Shown piece by piece: positions 11,056-22,713 of a stretch of DNA of 64,000 nucleotides; the stretch's first letter is position 1; every line of letters starts with the position of its first letter. The DNA is from Persicaria tinctoria (taxonomy: Eukaryota; Streptophyta; Magnoliopsida; Caryophyllales; Polygonaceae): positions 13,043,001 through 13,107,000 of the forward strand of contig JBANSL010000019.1 in assembly GCA_037127255.1 (NCBI GenBank), read 5' to 3'. The notes beneath the pieces were generated by a model. The model saw only the letters and a program-made list of their open reading frames with translations. It had not been told where the DNA came from and did no database searches. Both the position numbers and the translations under genes were made by a program.

Positions 11056-11947
11056 TGAGACGTGGTGATTCCGTAGATTCACCAGGTCATGTTGTAGGTC
11101 CCGATCTTGCAATTGTTCTTCGTCGAATTCGTAACTAATTAGACTCTGTATAGATTTCGATCACTACCGAACACGTTGATATATAATGACTTTGGGAAAA
11201 CTACTTAGCAAGTTTATTAATCAAACTTCCAATTGCCGATAACATTGAATTGGCATGGTGGTAATGTCGGCAATCGAGTCAAATACGTCTACACCTTGGA
11301 TGCAAGTCACTCACGACCACGGAAAATTGCAACAAGAACTCAAATGGAATTAATTTCGAAAGTATAAAGTGGAAACGTAATTAACGAGATATATTTTGGA
11401 TTGACAATGCAAACGGAAGCGGGTTTGGATGGATAATCGAATAACCCTTTAGCCAAAGGGTTTGTTCAATTCTATATTCAATCTCATTAATTCAAAAGGA
11501 AATACAATGTTTAAATAGGTAAATAACTAGGGTTTGGTTGACTTCCTTAGAGGCTAAGGATTGATTTACCAAACTATATCCTAACTAAATAAAACTTAAT
11601 CTAAAATCCTAATATAGAAAATAATAAAATATGATAATTAAGAAAGCGTAAAGGATAGACTCTCCTAACCATCTTATTTGACCTAACTAAGAAATACTAA
11701 AATAAGCAATTCTGTAATTAGACTCCAACTAACATATGAGTTACTAAAAATAGAATATATATAAAAAATAAGAAATATAAATAATAAAATAATTAACGCC
11801 GTTTATTCAACGACTTCCAAAGTGGAGCCTTATTCTTCCGCTTGAGGATGACATCATTCTCCTCCATTTGAAATCGACTCGTCCTCGAGTCGTCGCCTGG
11901 ATCAAGATTGTTGTTTGACCCACAGAAGGCCATCTTGACCCGCATCG
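11056..11947 (-). mobile_element. Ty3-gypsy-like 3' fragment or LTR
   Basis: Flanked by the 5-bp repeat GCTAC (11051-11055 and 11948-11952). On plus it begins TGAGACGTGG, so on minus it ends ...CA as an LTR should. On minus it opens with a frame reading '...DSRTSRFQMEENDVIL', like the C-terminal tail of plant gypsy polyproteins, then a stop, then an AT-rich region resembling an LTR. Either a 5'-truncated copy or an LTR containing the pol tail. Confidence 0.5.
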
Positions 11948-12529
11948 GCTACTCTATCAGCTGGGTTACCAAACACCTTACTAGCTTATGAAAACTCTGA
12001 TTTAACATATATTTAACACACTTAATCCATCAGCTTTAGTTACCCTATCAGCTTCAGCTACCTCATCAGTTCCGTGTTACCAAACTGATCCTCAGTGAAT
12101 AATTTGAGATGATTGCAGGAAGCATCTCAATTTCTGTTTTCAAATTGAAGAAAAATAAGGTAGCTTCGAGTCGTCTGGATCTGTTTTCAACTTCTCCGAT
12201 TTGTAGCATCCCGATTCCACTGAATGAGCCTTGTGTTGGTTTTCTCGTGGCCGAGGATTTGTTCTTTATCATCTCCTGTCATTTTTCAGGAAAAAAAAAA
12301 TTTCATCTTTTTGTCAAAAGGGGAGCATGAGTTTGTAAAAACAACTTGTCTGAACAAACCAGTTTATTGTTGAAAATGTGTCTGTGTACGTTCATCCAAA
12401 ATGGTTCCTAATTCCCTATGGTGACTCATTTGGGAGCTATGTAACGCTACACCCTTCACTTAACACATGTGAGGATAAGACTTATGTTGTTGTTAATCCA
12501 CAATCAAACTTTCTCCACCAGAGGGACTA

Positions 12530-15500
12530 TCACATGCTGCATTTTTAGCAGGTAAAACTTTCTCTCTTTTCTCTTCATTTAGTGACTCTTCTTGGATCCT
12601 AGTGGTGTCACTAACCACATCACCCCCACATTTACACTACTTACATAACCTTAAACATGTGCATAGTCCCATCACCATTACATTACCAAACAACAAAAAT
12701 GCATCTATATTACATGTTGGTTCAATCACCCTTTCACCTAGCATTATTTTGCACAATGTCTTCACATGCCTAATTTCCATTATAACCTTCTTTCTATTCA
12801 CAAACTTACAAAAGACTTGTCATCTAACATCATTTTTACTCCCAACCTTTGTTTGATTCAGGCCCCTTCGATGAGCAAATCATTAGTGATTGGCCATGAA
12901 GCAAATGGACTTTATGTGTTTGACAAACTAGCCTCTCTGCCCTCAGCTTTTGAACCACATGCCTCCACTGTTTTGCCTACTATAGAGCAATCATTTTGTA
13001 ATAATTCTAGGACAAATTTTGGTGATCTTTGACATTGTCGTATGGGACATCTTTTTTATGATCAGCAACATTACATTGAGAGTGTTGGTACTCATTTTAA
13101 GTCTCATTCTGTTTGTGAAATTTGTCCAAAGGCCAAGCAACATAGAAAATCTTTTCATCATTCAAATACTCGTGTTGCTGCCCCATTTGATCTTATTCAT
13201 ATAGACACTTGGGGACCTTACAAACACCACACTCATGATGAATTTCGATATTTTCTTACAATTGTGGATGATAATTGCAAAGAAACCTGGACATTTTTTA
13301 TGACACACAAGAGTGATGCCTTGACTATACTCAAACACTTTTTCTCAATGATCTCAACTCAGTTTCACACAGAAATTAAGTGCATAAGATCAGATAATGC
13401 TCCTGAATTTTGTGATCATTCCACCACCTCCTTCTTTCAAACACATGGCATCATTCATCATACATCTTGTGCTTACACACCTTAACAAAATGGTGTGGTC
13501 GAAAAAAACATAAACATATTTTAGAGGTTGCTAGAGCTCTGCTCTTTCAATCAAACTTGCCACTACAATACTGAGGAGAATGTATACTTACGACTACTTA
13601 CCTGATCAAAAGAAGTCCCTTACCTTCTCTTAATAACATCTCTCCATATGAGCTACTCTTCCACAAAACACCAGACTATAATTTCATCAAAGTCTTTGGT
13701 TGTCTTTGATATGCCATCACATCCACAAGAAATAGAGACAAATTTCAACCAAGAGCCACTAAGTGTTTGTTTTTTGGATACTCATTTGGAAAGAAAGGCT
13801 ACAAAGTCTTGGACCTTCAAACCAAAGTCATTTTCATCTCAAGAGATGTCACTTTTCATGAATTCCACTTCCCATATCACCGTTCCCCATCCACATTAGA
13901 GAGCATTCCCCTACCACATCCTCTTTCTAACTTCCCACATAACACTTTAATCCCACCTAATGCCACACCTCATGTACATGCATCTGATCCTCCACCACCA
14001 CCACCACCACCACCTCCCTCTCTCAGGCGGTTCACAAGAATCCATACACCACCTTCTCATCTCACTGACTTTGTCTGCTCATATAGTCATTTTGAGTCAA
14101 TCACTACTGGCTTCATTGCTCCCTTTCAACTACCAAAAACATTTCATGCTTTTCTTGCCACTGCATATTCTTATCATGAACCAACATCATTCTCCCAAGC
14201 ATATAAGGATCCTAATTGGGTTACTGCAATGGGAAAAGAGATTGAGGCTTTACAGTCTAATGGCACATGGCGTTTAGTTCCCTTACCTGCAGGCAAAAGA
14301 CCCATTGGTTGCAAATGGGTATTCAAGGTAAGGTCACGCTCAAATGGTACTCTTTAGCGTTACAAAGCCCATCTGGTTGCTAAGGGATTCACTCAACAAG
14401 CAGGTATAGACTATCATGATACTTTCTCACCGGTGGTTAAGATGACAACCATCAGGACCTTGATTTCAATTGCTTCTACTAAAGATTGGCCTCTTCACCA
14501 ACTAGACATCAACAATGCTTTTTTGCATGGAGATCTTCATGAGGAGGTCTATATGACAGTCCCAGAGGGCATTCCAAACCCAAACAATCAGGTATGTTTG
14601 TTAAGGAAGTCTATCTATGGCTTGAAGCAAGCTTCCCGCCAATGGTTTCATAAGCTCACCACCTTTCTCTTAACAATATTGGGCTTCACTCAATCGAAGA
14701 ATGATTATTCCTTAATCATCCACAAATTGCATTCTCACAGCACGATTGTTGCCATTTATGTGGATGATCTTTTGATAACTGGTTCCTCTCCTGAAGCTAT
14801 AGCTCGTTTGAAGATTCTTCTCAATGGGAAATTCAGCATCAAAGACTTGGGGTTGCTTCATTATTTTTTAGGCATTGAGCTAACACATCTTTCTAAGGGT
14901 GTGGCTCTCACTCAATCCAAGTTCATCACAGAGCTTCTTGCTGAATCCCAACTCCCCCCTTCCACTCATGTCTCCACCCATTTACCATTACACACCAAAC
15001 TAAATAACTCTGATGATGAACTCCTCCCAAATGCTTCCCTCTACAAACAGCTTGTTGGCAAACTTAATTACCTTACTAATACACGCCCTGACATTTGTTT
15101 TGATGTCCAAACACAAATCCAATTCATGCAAGAACCAAGAACTCCTCACCTCCTTGCCTTACATCATACTCTGAGGTATCTCTCAGGCACAATTGGTCAT
15201 GAAATTGTGTTACATGGCTTTAACAAACCCATTCTGACAACCTATTCAGATTTAGATTGGGCAGCTTGTCCCATGTTCAAACGATCTATTAGTGGTTTCT
15301 TAATCCTCCTTGGTTCATCACCAATTTCTTGGGAGTCCAAGAAACAATCCACAGTCTCCAGGAGCTCCTCTATGGCAGAATATCGTGCAATGGCACAAGC
15401 AACATATGAGCTCACCTGGCTAGTAAGACTCCTTGAAGAACTTGATGTTGGTCCGATCCTTCCTGCAAGCCTACACTGTGACAATAGATCAACAATTCAA

Positions 15501-15726
15501 ATTGCTCAAAATCCAGTCTTCCATGAAAGGACAAAGCACATCGAGATCGATTGCCACTTCACTTGAGAAAAGATCATAGATGGCCTCATTGATCTTTGTT
15601 TCACACAATCCTCTAAGCAGCTTGTTGATGTCTTAACGAAAGTTCTTCCATCAACACAACAAAATTACCTTTTGTCCAAGCTGGGGATGTCACCACCTCC
15701 AGCTTGCGTTCCGGGGGGGGGGGGGG
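12530..15726 (+). pseudogene. Ty1-copia polyprotein remnant (protease, integrase, RT, RNase H)
   Basis: The order protease, integrase, RT, RNase H marks Ty1-copia. At about 12590 the protease active-site region is present, but a small deletion shifts the frame and removes the catalytic Asp. The integrase region (13020-13485) has the H-H-C-C zinc motif ('HCRMGH', 'CEICPKAK') and the DTWGP and SDNAPEF motifs. A stop at 13485 is followed by frameshifts (13486-13770). RT starts near 14190 and is broken by a TAG at 14356, then runs 14433-15566 with 'YVDDLLI' intact. RNase H includes 'SDLDWAACPMFKRS', 'SMAEYRAMA' and 'DNRSTIQIA'. A stop at 15566 precedes the last coding part. Gag and the 5' LTR are not found. 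At least five disablements; dead copy. Confidence 0.9.
15710..15726 (+). other. polypurine tract of copia element
   Basis: A run of about 15 G directly precedes TGTTAGAATG, the start of the 3' LTR. This is the expected primer site for plus-strand DNA synthesis, though it is unusually pure G. Confidence 0.6.
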
Positions 15727-16027
15727 TGTTAGAATGAAAAGGGTAGTGTGGGTATTTTATCGTAGCCAGTTGTGCAATGTTGCCTATATTTATACCACAA
15801 CATGTGCCGTGACAAATGGATGAGAGTAATGACAAAATTTGGGCATGATTCCTTTTGATTAGAAAATGGTGGAGTCAACACCATCTTCTCTGCAAAACCT
15901 CTGAGCAATTGTTGTTGGTTGCCTTTCCATTTTCTGTCCTATTGATCTGCAACTCCCTTCCCTAATTAATCTTATAAACCTTTTCTTCCACAAACACATA
16001 TTTGATTTCAAACTTTGATTTGTCACA
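15727..16027 (+). mobile_element. copia 3' LTR
   Basis: Starts TGTTAGAATGAAAAGG right after the G-rich tract. It contains a TATA-like 'TATATTTATA' near 15787 and probably ends near '...TTGTCACA' at 16027. No partner LTR is visible upstream, so the end is estimated from the CA rule. Confidence 0.6.
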
Positions 16028-16235
16028 CAAATCACTTGTACTTAGATAGCTCAAGGACGAGAGTGAAGGAGATTGAGCAGGAGAGATAGAGAGAGAAACA
16101 AACGGATTAGGAAGACAGAGGAATGAGAGAAGAAATATAGAAAGCGCGTGAAGGGTTTTTATTTATTATTTTTGCATTTTTTTAGTTCGATTATTTAGCC
16201 AGTCAGGATGCTTCTTTTATTCTCACCGGACCGGA

Positions 16236-16237
<2 letters not shown>

Positions 16238-16316
<79 letters not shown>
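16238..16316. repeat. (AT)n microsatellite
   Basis: About 38 uninterrupted AT units. It forms the left border of the MITE at 16317. Confidence 0.95.
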
Positions 16317-16318
<2 letters not shown>

Positions 16319-16757
16319 TATTGATTACTTGTGCACAAGCCTTAGGGTGTACCTTGTGCACAAATATTATTCGGTGAAATGTGAAATATTATTCGGTGAA
16401 ATTTGAAGCATTATTCAGTGAAATGTGAGTATTTTTTAGGGGAATGTGAAACATTATTTGGTAAAATTTGAAGCATTTCGTATAAATGGTAAGTATTGTT
16501 TAGGGAACTGAGATTTCTTTTATTTGAAATGAATGAATAAAAAAACTAAACATTATTTGGTAGAATGTTACAAATTATTCAGTGGGATTGAGACGTTTTC
16601 ATCTGAACTGGACGGAAAAAGAAAACATTAAAGTATTCAGTAGAATGTTTCACATTTCACCGAATAATGCTTCAAATTTCACTGAATAATATTTCACATT
16701 TCACATAATAATATTTGTGCACAAGGTACAGGTGTGCACACCCGAACCACACTTTGT
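16317..16757. mobile_element. MITE inserted in a (TA)n tract
   Basis: The left end 'GTGCACAAGCCTTAGG..ACCTTGTGCACAAATATTATT' is mirrored at 16710-16745 ('AATATTTGTGCACAAGGTAC'). Inverted arms of about 100 bp contain repeated 'ATTATTCGGTGAAATGTGAA' phrases. TA tracts lie on both sides (16238-16316, 16758-16776), so the element appears to have entered a TA microsatellite. Confidence 0.75.
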
Positions 16758-16776
16758 ATATATATATATATATATA

Positions 16777-18046
16777 GGTATAGTTCTTGCAAGTTGCAAG
16801 GCAAGAGGGCATGAAAGCAAGGAAATGCGAGGACTAGGAATTGTCATCGATGCTCGTTCCCGGCTACTGTCATTCCCGAAGAAGTGTTTTGAGAACACCA
16901 CGTTTATTGTGGCTACTAGAGCACACATTGAGGATCTACTCTTAATGTCTCTTGAGTTTCACTTGCCAAAGGATAAGAGAAGCCATTGAAAAGAGTCATA
17001 GAAGAGTGTGTGTGATCTGAAATCGAGTTCTTCAAAAACAGAGATGATTTTTCCATTTGCCAAGAATTCCAGGCACTAAGAAACACTGAAGGCCCCTACG
17101 TGAACCCAAACCCTGGGGTGATAAGCCGGATCTCGATGTCTATATATGGGCTTGATTTGGGGTAGGGAAGCGAGGTTCATGTGGCTCTTGCACTTGCGAC
17201 ATTGCCCACGTTCTCTTCATATGTTACTCTCCTTTGTTTATTTGTTTGTCTTAGATATGATCAACTCCATATATTGCTACGGCCACTGGTCGACAACAGG
17301 TTAGTCTAGAGTTGGACTAATCGACTTGAACTTTGTAAATTTTACATATTTCTATATTCTGCCCATATATAATTTGGTTTTATATTTGGGGTTGTTTTCG
17401 ATCAAAGTCCTACACCCAGTCACTTTCTCCCCTGAATTTTTTATCGTTTCAGTTGATTTTCATGCTTTTTAAGGAGGTATATGTTCTGAGTTGGTTACCT
17501 ATGGTATGGCCTTGATGTTAAAGCTCTACTTGGTTTGTTTCTTGCCTACTTCTAAGATTGTTTGCTACTATTATGAGCTATTGGGTTTGTTTGAACTTGT
17601 TGTCCATGTGTTTGCACAACTACATTTTTTTGCTATTTGAGGTTCGCACACAGCTGTTGTAGTGTTCTGCAGTGTTGTTGCTGCAGTGTTGTGCATTGTC
17701 TGAATCTACATTGTTCCTATTGTTCAGTGCTGTTGTAGTGTTCCTGCTGCATTGTTGTCCATTGCCTTTTGTTTTTTGCCTTGAAAAAATATTAAAAATG
17801 TAGTAGGTATGCTACTATGATGGTCAAAATTTCATGTTGTAGCTTTTTTCCCCCCTTAGAAAAATGCAGTAGGTGGTATGTCTTGAAAAGTTGAAATTCA
17901 AGGCAAGTTGGGAATGAATTTTGTTTTTGGACTCTTTTAGGTAAAATATGTCATTTTGGATATTGGTTATGATTCTCTCATCAATTTTTATCCTCTATGC
18001 CAAAAAGTTTTATTTGCCAAAAAAAAAAAAGTGAGATGTAATTTAA
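16777..18046. other. no gene recognised
   Basis: A 90-codon frame (16717-16989) has no known motif. Positions 17640-17770 carry short 'TGTTGTAGTGTTCTGC'-type repeats. Nothing here supports a gene. Confidence 0.35.
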
Positions 18047-18117
18047 AGCCTATTAGCTCAAAATGGTAGAGCAATGTGTTATGCACAAAGATGCGGGTTC
18101 AAATCCCGCATAGGCTA
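18047..18117 (+). tRNA. tRNA-like unit (probable pseudo-tRNA)
   Basis: Acceptor AGCCTAT/ATAGGCT is perfect, D-stem GCTC/GAGC, T-arm GCGGG-TTCAAAT-CCCGC perfect, discriminator A. The anticodon arm is short (ATGTG, about 5-nt loop, CACAA), so a working tRNA is unlikely. A and B boxes are intact. Confidence 0.55.
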
Positions 18118-18149
18118 TTTATGATTGTTCTCGTTCATGGATGAGATTA

Positions 18150-18955
18150 AAAAGTGTAAGAATAAAATGATAAAGTGCATAAATATGAAGATAAAGAGCA
18201 AGAATAAAATGATGGTGTATGAATAATAATATGAAGTGTATGAATAAAATTATGAAGTGCACAATTACGGTTATAAAGTGCATAAATAAAATGATAAAGT
18301 GCAATAATAAAATGATGAAGTGTATGAATAATAATATGAAGTGCACAATTAAGATTATAAAGTACAAGAATAAAATAATAAAGTGTATGAATAATAATAT
18401 AAAGTGCATGAATAAAATTATGAAGTGCACAATTAAGATTATAAAGTGTATAAATAAAACGATAAAGTGCAAGAATAAAACCATGAAGTGCATGAATAAT
18501 ATTATGAAATGTACAATTAAGATTATACAGTGCAAGAATAAAATGATGAAGTGCATGAATAAGATTATGAAGTGCACAATTAAGATTATAAAATGCAAGA
18601 ATAAAATGATGAAGTGCATGGATAATAGATGACACGTCACAGTTTATAAAGAACCATGTGTATAAGGTGCTCTATGTATAAGAATTCTTGAGCAAAATTT
18701 GAGTTCGAGTTGATATATAAGTTGCAACAAAAAAGGGGGAAGAAAAAAGTGGAAGAAAAAAAATGGAGGTTAATCAACCCTTTTGCTCTAGTGATGAAGT
18801 GCATGAATAAGGTTACACAGTGTATAGTTAAGATTATAAAATGCAATGATAAAAACATAAAGTGCATGAATAATAGTATGAAGTGCACAATTATGTTTAT
18901 AAAGTGCAAGAATAAAATGATAAAGTGCATGAATAATATAAAATAATGCAAGATA
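18150..18955. repeat. 21-bp tandem array (AAGTGCATGAATAAAATGATG)n
   Basis: Units of about 21 bp, type AAGTGCATGAATAAAATGAT with variants 'AAGTGCACAATTAAGATTAT', fill 18150-18640 and resume at 18795-18955 after a short unique spacer. Because the unit is a multiple of 3, frames of 137-173 codons open on both strands with repetitive products. These are artefacts. Confidence 0.85.
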
Positions 18956-19019
18956 AAATAAAAACTAATCTGTTCAAATTTAACAGAAACATGGACATGG
19001 TCCAAAATTTGATTGTCCC

Positions 19020-19700
19020 AATAAAAAAAAGTTCATAACTTCTTTCATAGAGCTCCAATTCAAGTGGTTCCAAATCCTATAACTTTCTAAAAAGGGTTTC
19101 TATCTTTTCATTCATAAAAGTTCATCTAAAATGAGCCATGGATTATTTTTACTTCTGATGTCATATGAAGGAGAGAAAAAGTGCCCGATTTTGATCCAAA
19201 AAAAAACAAATTGATAACTTCTTCTATATAGCATCAATTCGAATGGTTTCAAGTCCCATGGTTTTGTAAAAAGGTTATCTACATTTTCCTTTATAAAATT
19301 TGGTTTGAAATGAACCATGAATTTTTTGTTGCTGCTGCTGTCATAACAAAGGGAGGAAAAAGTGTTCAGTTTCGATAAAAAAATTCATAACTTCTTCCAT
19401 AGAGCGCCAATTCGAACGGTTTCAAGTTCCATGGTTTTCTAAAAAGGTTATCTACATTTTCTTTTATAAAATTTGGTTTTAGATGAACCATGATTTTTTG
19501 TTGCCGCTGCTGTCATAAGAGGGGGAGGAAAAAGTGTTCGGTTTCGATAAAAAAATCCATAACTTCTTCCATAGAGCACCGATTCGAGTGGTTTCAAATC
19601 CCACAACTTTCTAAAAAGCTTATCTAACTTTTCCTTGATAAAATTTGGCCTGAAATAAGCTCTGAATTTTTTTTCCTGCTGCTGTCATACAGATTAATGA
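19020..19700. repeat. ~175-180 bp tandem repeat, four copies
   Basis: Four diverged copies start near 19024, 19205, 19383 and 19551. Each contains 'AACTTCTTCCATAGAGC', then 'GGTTTCAAGTCCCATGG', 'AAAAAGGTTATCTACATTTT', 'TTTATAAAATTTGG', and ends 'GGAGGAAAAAGTG'. The length is in the range of plant satellite monomers, but there are only four copies and they lie inside element 2. Confidence 0.75.
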
Positions 19701-20304
19701 AAAAAAAAATCAGATTTTAGATTTCTGTAAAAATTATATTTCTGTAAAAAATTATTTTAAAAATGTTTTAGAAAATGTTATTTTATAATACTTATGTGCA
19801 TAGTTTTGGTGTTGTTTTCATGTATTTTTAAATATGTTTTAGAAAATGTTATCTTTACACACTTGCTTTCTAAAATTGCACTAATATTATGTTATAGGGT
19901 AAGGTACAAATATTCAATGATGTTCCAGCGGTGTTACAAGTGAGGATTATGCTAAATATCATTGCCTTGTTTCTGCAAAACTTTATGCATTAAATCTGTT
20001 CTTGTATTTTCAGGTTATTTATATGTTATATCCAAAGTGATGCATCTATGGTACCTAGTACCTACACATGATCTTGCAACTGCGAGTGTTGTTGGAGTCT
20101 GCACAACAACATAAATAAGCGAAATGTGCAATCAAATCTAATAACATTAGTTATTGAGACTACAAAGGCTAAGTAAATTTTGTTAAAACCTTCTATTTGA
20201 GCTTCTAGAATTAAAGTGCATAAATAAGATAAAAAAGTTCATAAATAAAATGATTAGGTGCACAAATAACAATAGATCTAAACTTTGGACATTGAAACAA
20301 TAGA

Positions 20305-20384
20305 TAGATCCAGGTGGAATTGAACCACCATCCTCCTGAACAATAATTATTCAGACGCTCTTCCCTGATTGAGCTTATGGATCT
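20305..20384 (-). tRNA. tRNA-like unit of a second type
   Basis: Read on minus, the acceptor AGATCCA pairs perfectly with TGGATCT. D-stem GCTC/GAGC, anticodon stem CTGAA/TTCAG around an oversized loop (about 9 nt), T-arm GGTGG-TTCAATT-CCACC, discriminator A. Sequence is unlike the AGCCTAT family except for its A and B boxes. Probably a pseudo-tRNA. Confidence 0.5.
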
Positions 20385-21800
20385 TACCACAAGTAACAAG
20401 CTAAACAAATTTGGACAAGCTATGAACATTTGAGTTATAAAATTGCACTCTTCAGTTTTATATTTGCACTTTTTCAAACTGAAATTGCACATTTAAGAAC
20501 GGATGCAAGACTTGATGCACAAGCATACCTTAGTTGTAAGGTGTACTTTGGCTGATGGGTGCACATAAATGTCACCAATAACTATGGGATTCTTTGTGCC
20601 ATTGCCAATAGCTAGAAGGTGGTGGGATGTGGTGTGGAATTGTGTAAGCTACAAAGTTGAGCACTTTAAAGACATTCTGCCATAATGATAAAGATTACGA
20701 GAATCAATGAGAGGGCAAAAAAGGAACAACTTTAAATGAAACAACCATTATGTTAGATACGTTTGCGTCTTGAACAACTTTAAATCTATGAACACAAGGC
20801 ATACTTTCTAGCTGTAAAAAGATCTAGAATCCAATAAAACAGATAGCAAGTTCAATTGTAGTTGCTTCTACATTTTAATTTTAAACTGCTTTAAGTATAC
20901 GAGGGTGTTTATAGACACCCACTTTCCTGATGAATGCAAATATCCACATCCTACAATGACAATATATGGTTACATCCGAATCTAGGCATTTCAGAAGGAG
21001 TAATAATTTCAAAAAAAAGGGAAAATCTTACGATTGACAAGCCAAGAGCTTGATGTTCATCTCTGCAGAGCCGAAGCATATGCCTCTAAGGTGCACATCT
21101 GGTTGATTTTATTTTATTTTCTGAATCAAGATATCATAAATCATATGCCACCAATGGGAGGAAGTATCTACTGATCCAATTTAAACATCAATTACTTAAA
21201 TGTGAGGATATATCTACTGAATTTATTTATTGATAGAGCTAGGTGAAGTATTAGACCTATATAATATCATGTAATCAGTGAAAGAATAAGGCTCATGAGT
21301 TAAGCATTCGGATATAGGTTTACTATCAACAGAAAGAGCAATGTTATAAGAGCAGATTTATGACAGCTCAAGTATTCAAAACACATAATCGGATTCCCTG
21401 AAAAGCATATGCAGAAGAGGGCGGCATTCATTAGAAAAATTAAGAGGAGACTACACAAGTTTAAATAAGTCAGAAACTTGATATATTCACTACTCTTTAG
21501 TCTTCACAGATTTGTATCTATGTGGGTTTCGGTTTCCAACAAGAGACTGCAAATAAGATCCAACATTTCCAAAGAAAAATTAAGAGGAAATCAATCACAA
21601 CAACTATGATCACAGTATCGGCAATGGGGATTATCTTTGCTGCTATGCTTCCTAAACTATGGATTTGTGTACGAATTAGGGGCAACTAGAACACCAAGAA
21701 AAACCCTAACACTCAATTTTGTACTAAATTGAGGTGCTAAATTGTAATTCAGTCACTAAAACTTATGAATTTGGGGAAATTTTGATTAACTGAACACAAT
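20385..21800. other. no gene recognised
   Basis: AT-rich DNA. I find no frames with known motifs, no tandem arrays and no clear inverted ends here. Confidence 0.35.
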
Positions 21801-21807
21801 TTCAACC

Positions 21808-22140
21808 TTACCGAGTTGGATGAATGGCCAGAAGAGTTCGCCGACTCAATTCAAGCTCCGAGAAGGCCGAATCGAAGGTGAGAGCAGCTGTTGGAAAACC
21901 GAGAAGGCCACTAAATAGCAGCTGTTGGAAAACCGATTGGATCTGGCTCTGGAAGGAAGGAAGGATGGTCTCCATTGTTGCAAGCTTCATCGTCGGCGAG
22001 TAGCGCTGCACTCTCGGGTATCTGGGTCTCCATGGATAGAGAGGAGAAAGAGAGAGAAAACAAGCATTTCTTTTTGGGCCGGTTTTCTTCTGTATTTTTT
22101 TCCGGTTTAGCCCGGTTCAATTTTTTTAATCGCAAACACG
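21808..22140 (-). pseudogene. exon-like GC-rich fragment of unknown gene
   Basis: A minus frame with 'METQIPESAALLADDEACNN' or, in another frame, a longer open stretch to '...LAIHPTR', ends near a splice donor-like GTAAGG at 21813. It contains a short internal direct repeat (GGTTTTCCAACAGCTGCT, 21882 and 21917). It adjoins the element end at 22220, so it may be captured sequence. Not recognised. Confidence 0.3.
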
Positions 22141-22220
22141 CGCCAGCTTCCTTAATGACCCTATTTTCACTTTAAGAGGTTTTTTCATCTTAAGCCCCGT
22201 TTTCATTTTAACCTCACCCA
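22140..22220. mobile_element. right end of a (TA)n-targeting TIR element
   Basis: 'CACTTTAAGAGG..CATCTTAAGCCCCG..CATTTTAACCTCACCCA' then (TA)n. It is nearly the same as the right end of element A at 29020-29079, so another copy of that family ends here. Its left end is not found in the window. Confidence 0.5.
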
Positions 22221-22268
22221 ATATATATATATATATATATATGTTCAAATGAAAATGCGGCTTAAAGT

Positions 22269-22646
22269 GAAAATTTTGCTTAAAGTGAAAATGACCAAAT
22301 TCTATGCGTTTTGACCCATCCCGTTTCAAGAGAAATAAACCCCTTCGGCCCTTCCTTGTCCGTCCCTCTTTGTCTCCCTCTCATCTTCTCGTTGCAGTCC
22401 GTCTCTCATTTCTCTGCTCTCTCTTTGAGATCTCTCCTACTCGACGGAGGAAGTGATGAAAATTTTGCTTAAAGTGAAAATGACCAAATTCTATGCGTTT
22501 TGACCCATCCCGTTTCAAGAGAAATAAACCCCTTCGGCCCTTCCTTGTCCGTCCCTCTTTGTCTCCCTCTCATCTTCTCGTTGCAGTCCGTCTCTCATTT
22601 CTCTGCTCTCTCTTTGAGATCTCTCCTACTCGACGGAGGAAGTGAT
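22269..22646. repeat. 189-bp perfect tandem duplication
   Basis: 22269-22457 is repeated at 22458-22646, including 'GACCCATCCCGTTTCAAG' and 'CTCGACGGAGGAAGTGATG', with no differences seen. It duplicates the left end of element A together with a 5'-UTR-like CT-rich stretch, so it is recent. Confidence 0.9.
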
Positions 22647-22713
22647 GCTTCAGCTCTCCCCGCGCTTCGACTCTCTGCTCTATCTCTCTCACCGACTCCT
22701 CGCCGCCGCACAG
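22645..22713 (+). pseudogene. first-exon-like fragment of unknown gene
   Basis: An ATG at 22645 follows a CT-rich, 5'-UTR-like stretch and opens a 23-codon frame (MLQLSPRFDSLLYLSH...) that ends at a donor-like CAG|GTACGC. Looks like a captured first exon. I cannot name the gene. Confidence 0.3.

Larger units (their letters stand above)
8677..12105. mobile_element. outer TIR element hosting two later insertions
   Basis: The left end (AAATTATTC, then AGGATCCGTTTGGCAA) is mirrored at 12070-12105 (TTACCAAACTGATCCT, then GAATAATTT). The interior near 10940-11055 ('CATCAGCTAGTTTGTATCCGC') resembles the free-standing sequence at 52905-53010 ('CATCGGCTAGTTTGTATCAGC'), so this is a family with more than one copy. 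The MULE 8750-10920 and the gypsy-like fragment 11056-11947 sit inside it. No clear target duplication. Confidence 0.55.
18047..20384. mobile_element. candidate element 2 bounded by two tRNA-like units
   Basis: A plus tRNA-like unit (18047-18117) and a minus one of different sequence (20305-20384) both have their acceptor ends pointing outward, as in the other elements of this type. Both ends carry the same kind of interior array ('AAGTGCATGAATAAAAT' on the left, 'GTGCATAAATAAGATAAAA' at 20217 on the right). Because the two tRNA-like ends differ in sequence, pairing them is an inference. Confidence 0.4.

Noticed and set aside
12368..12530. 5' LTR or gag of the copia element
   Set aside because: No sequence matching the 3' LTR start (TGTTAGAATGAAAAGG) and no gag zinc knuckle found upstream; the copy looks 5'-truncated.
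18119..18955. Open frames of 120-173 codons with 'HFIILF' or 'KCMNK' repeats
   Set aside because: Generated by the 21-bp array on both strands at once.
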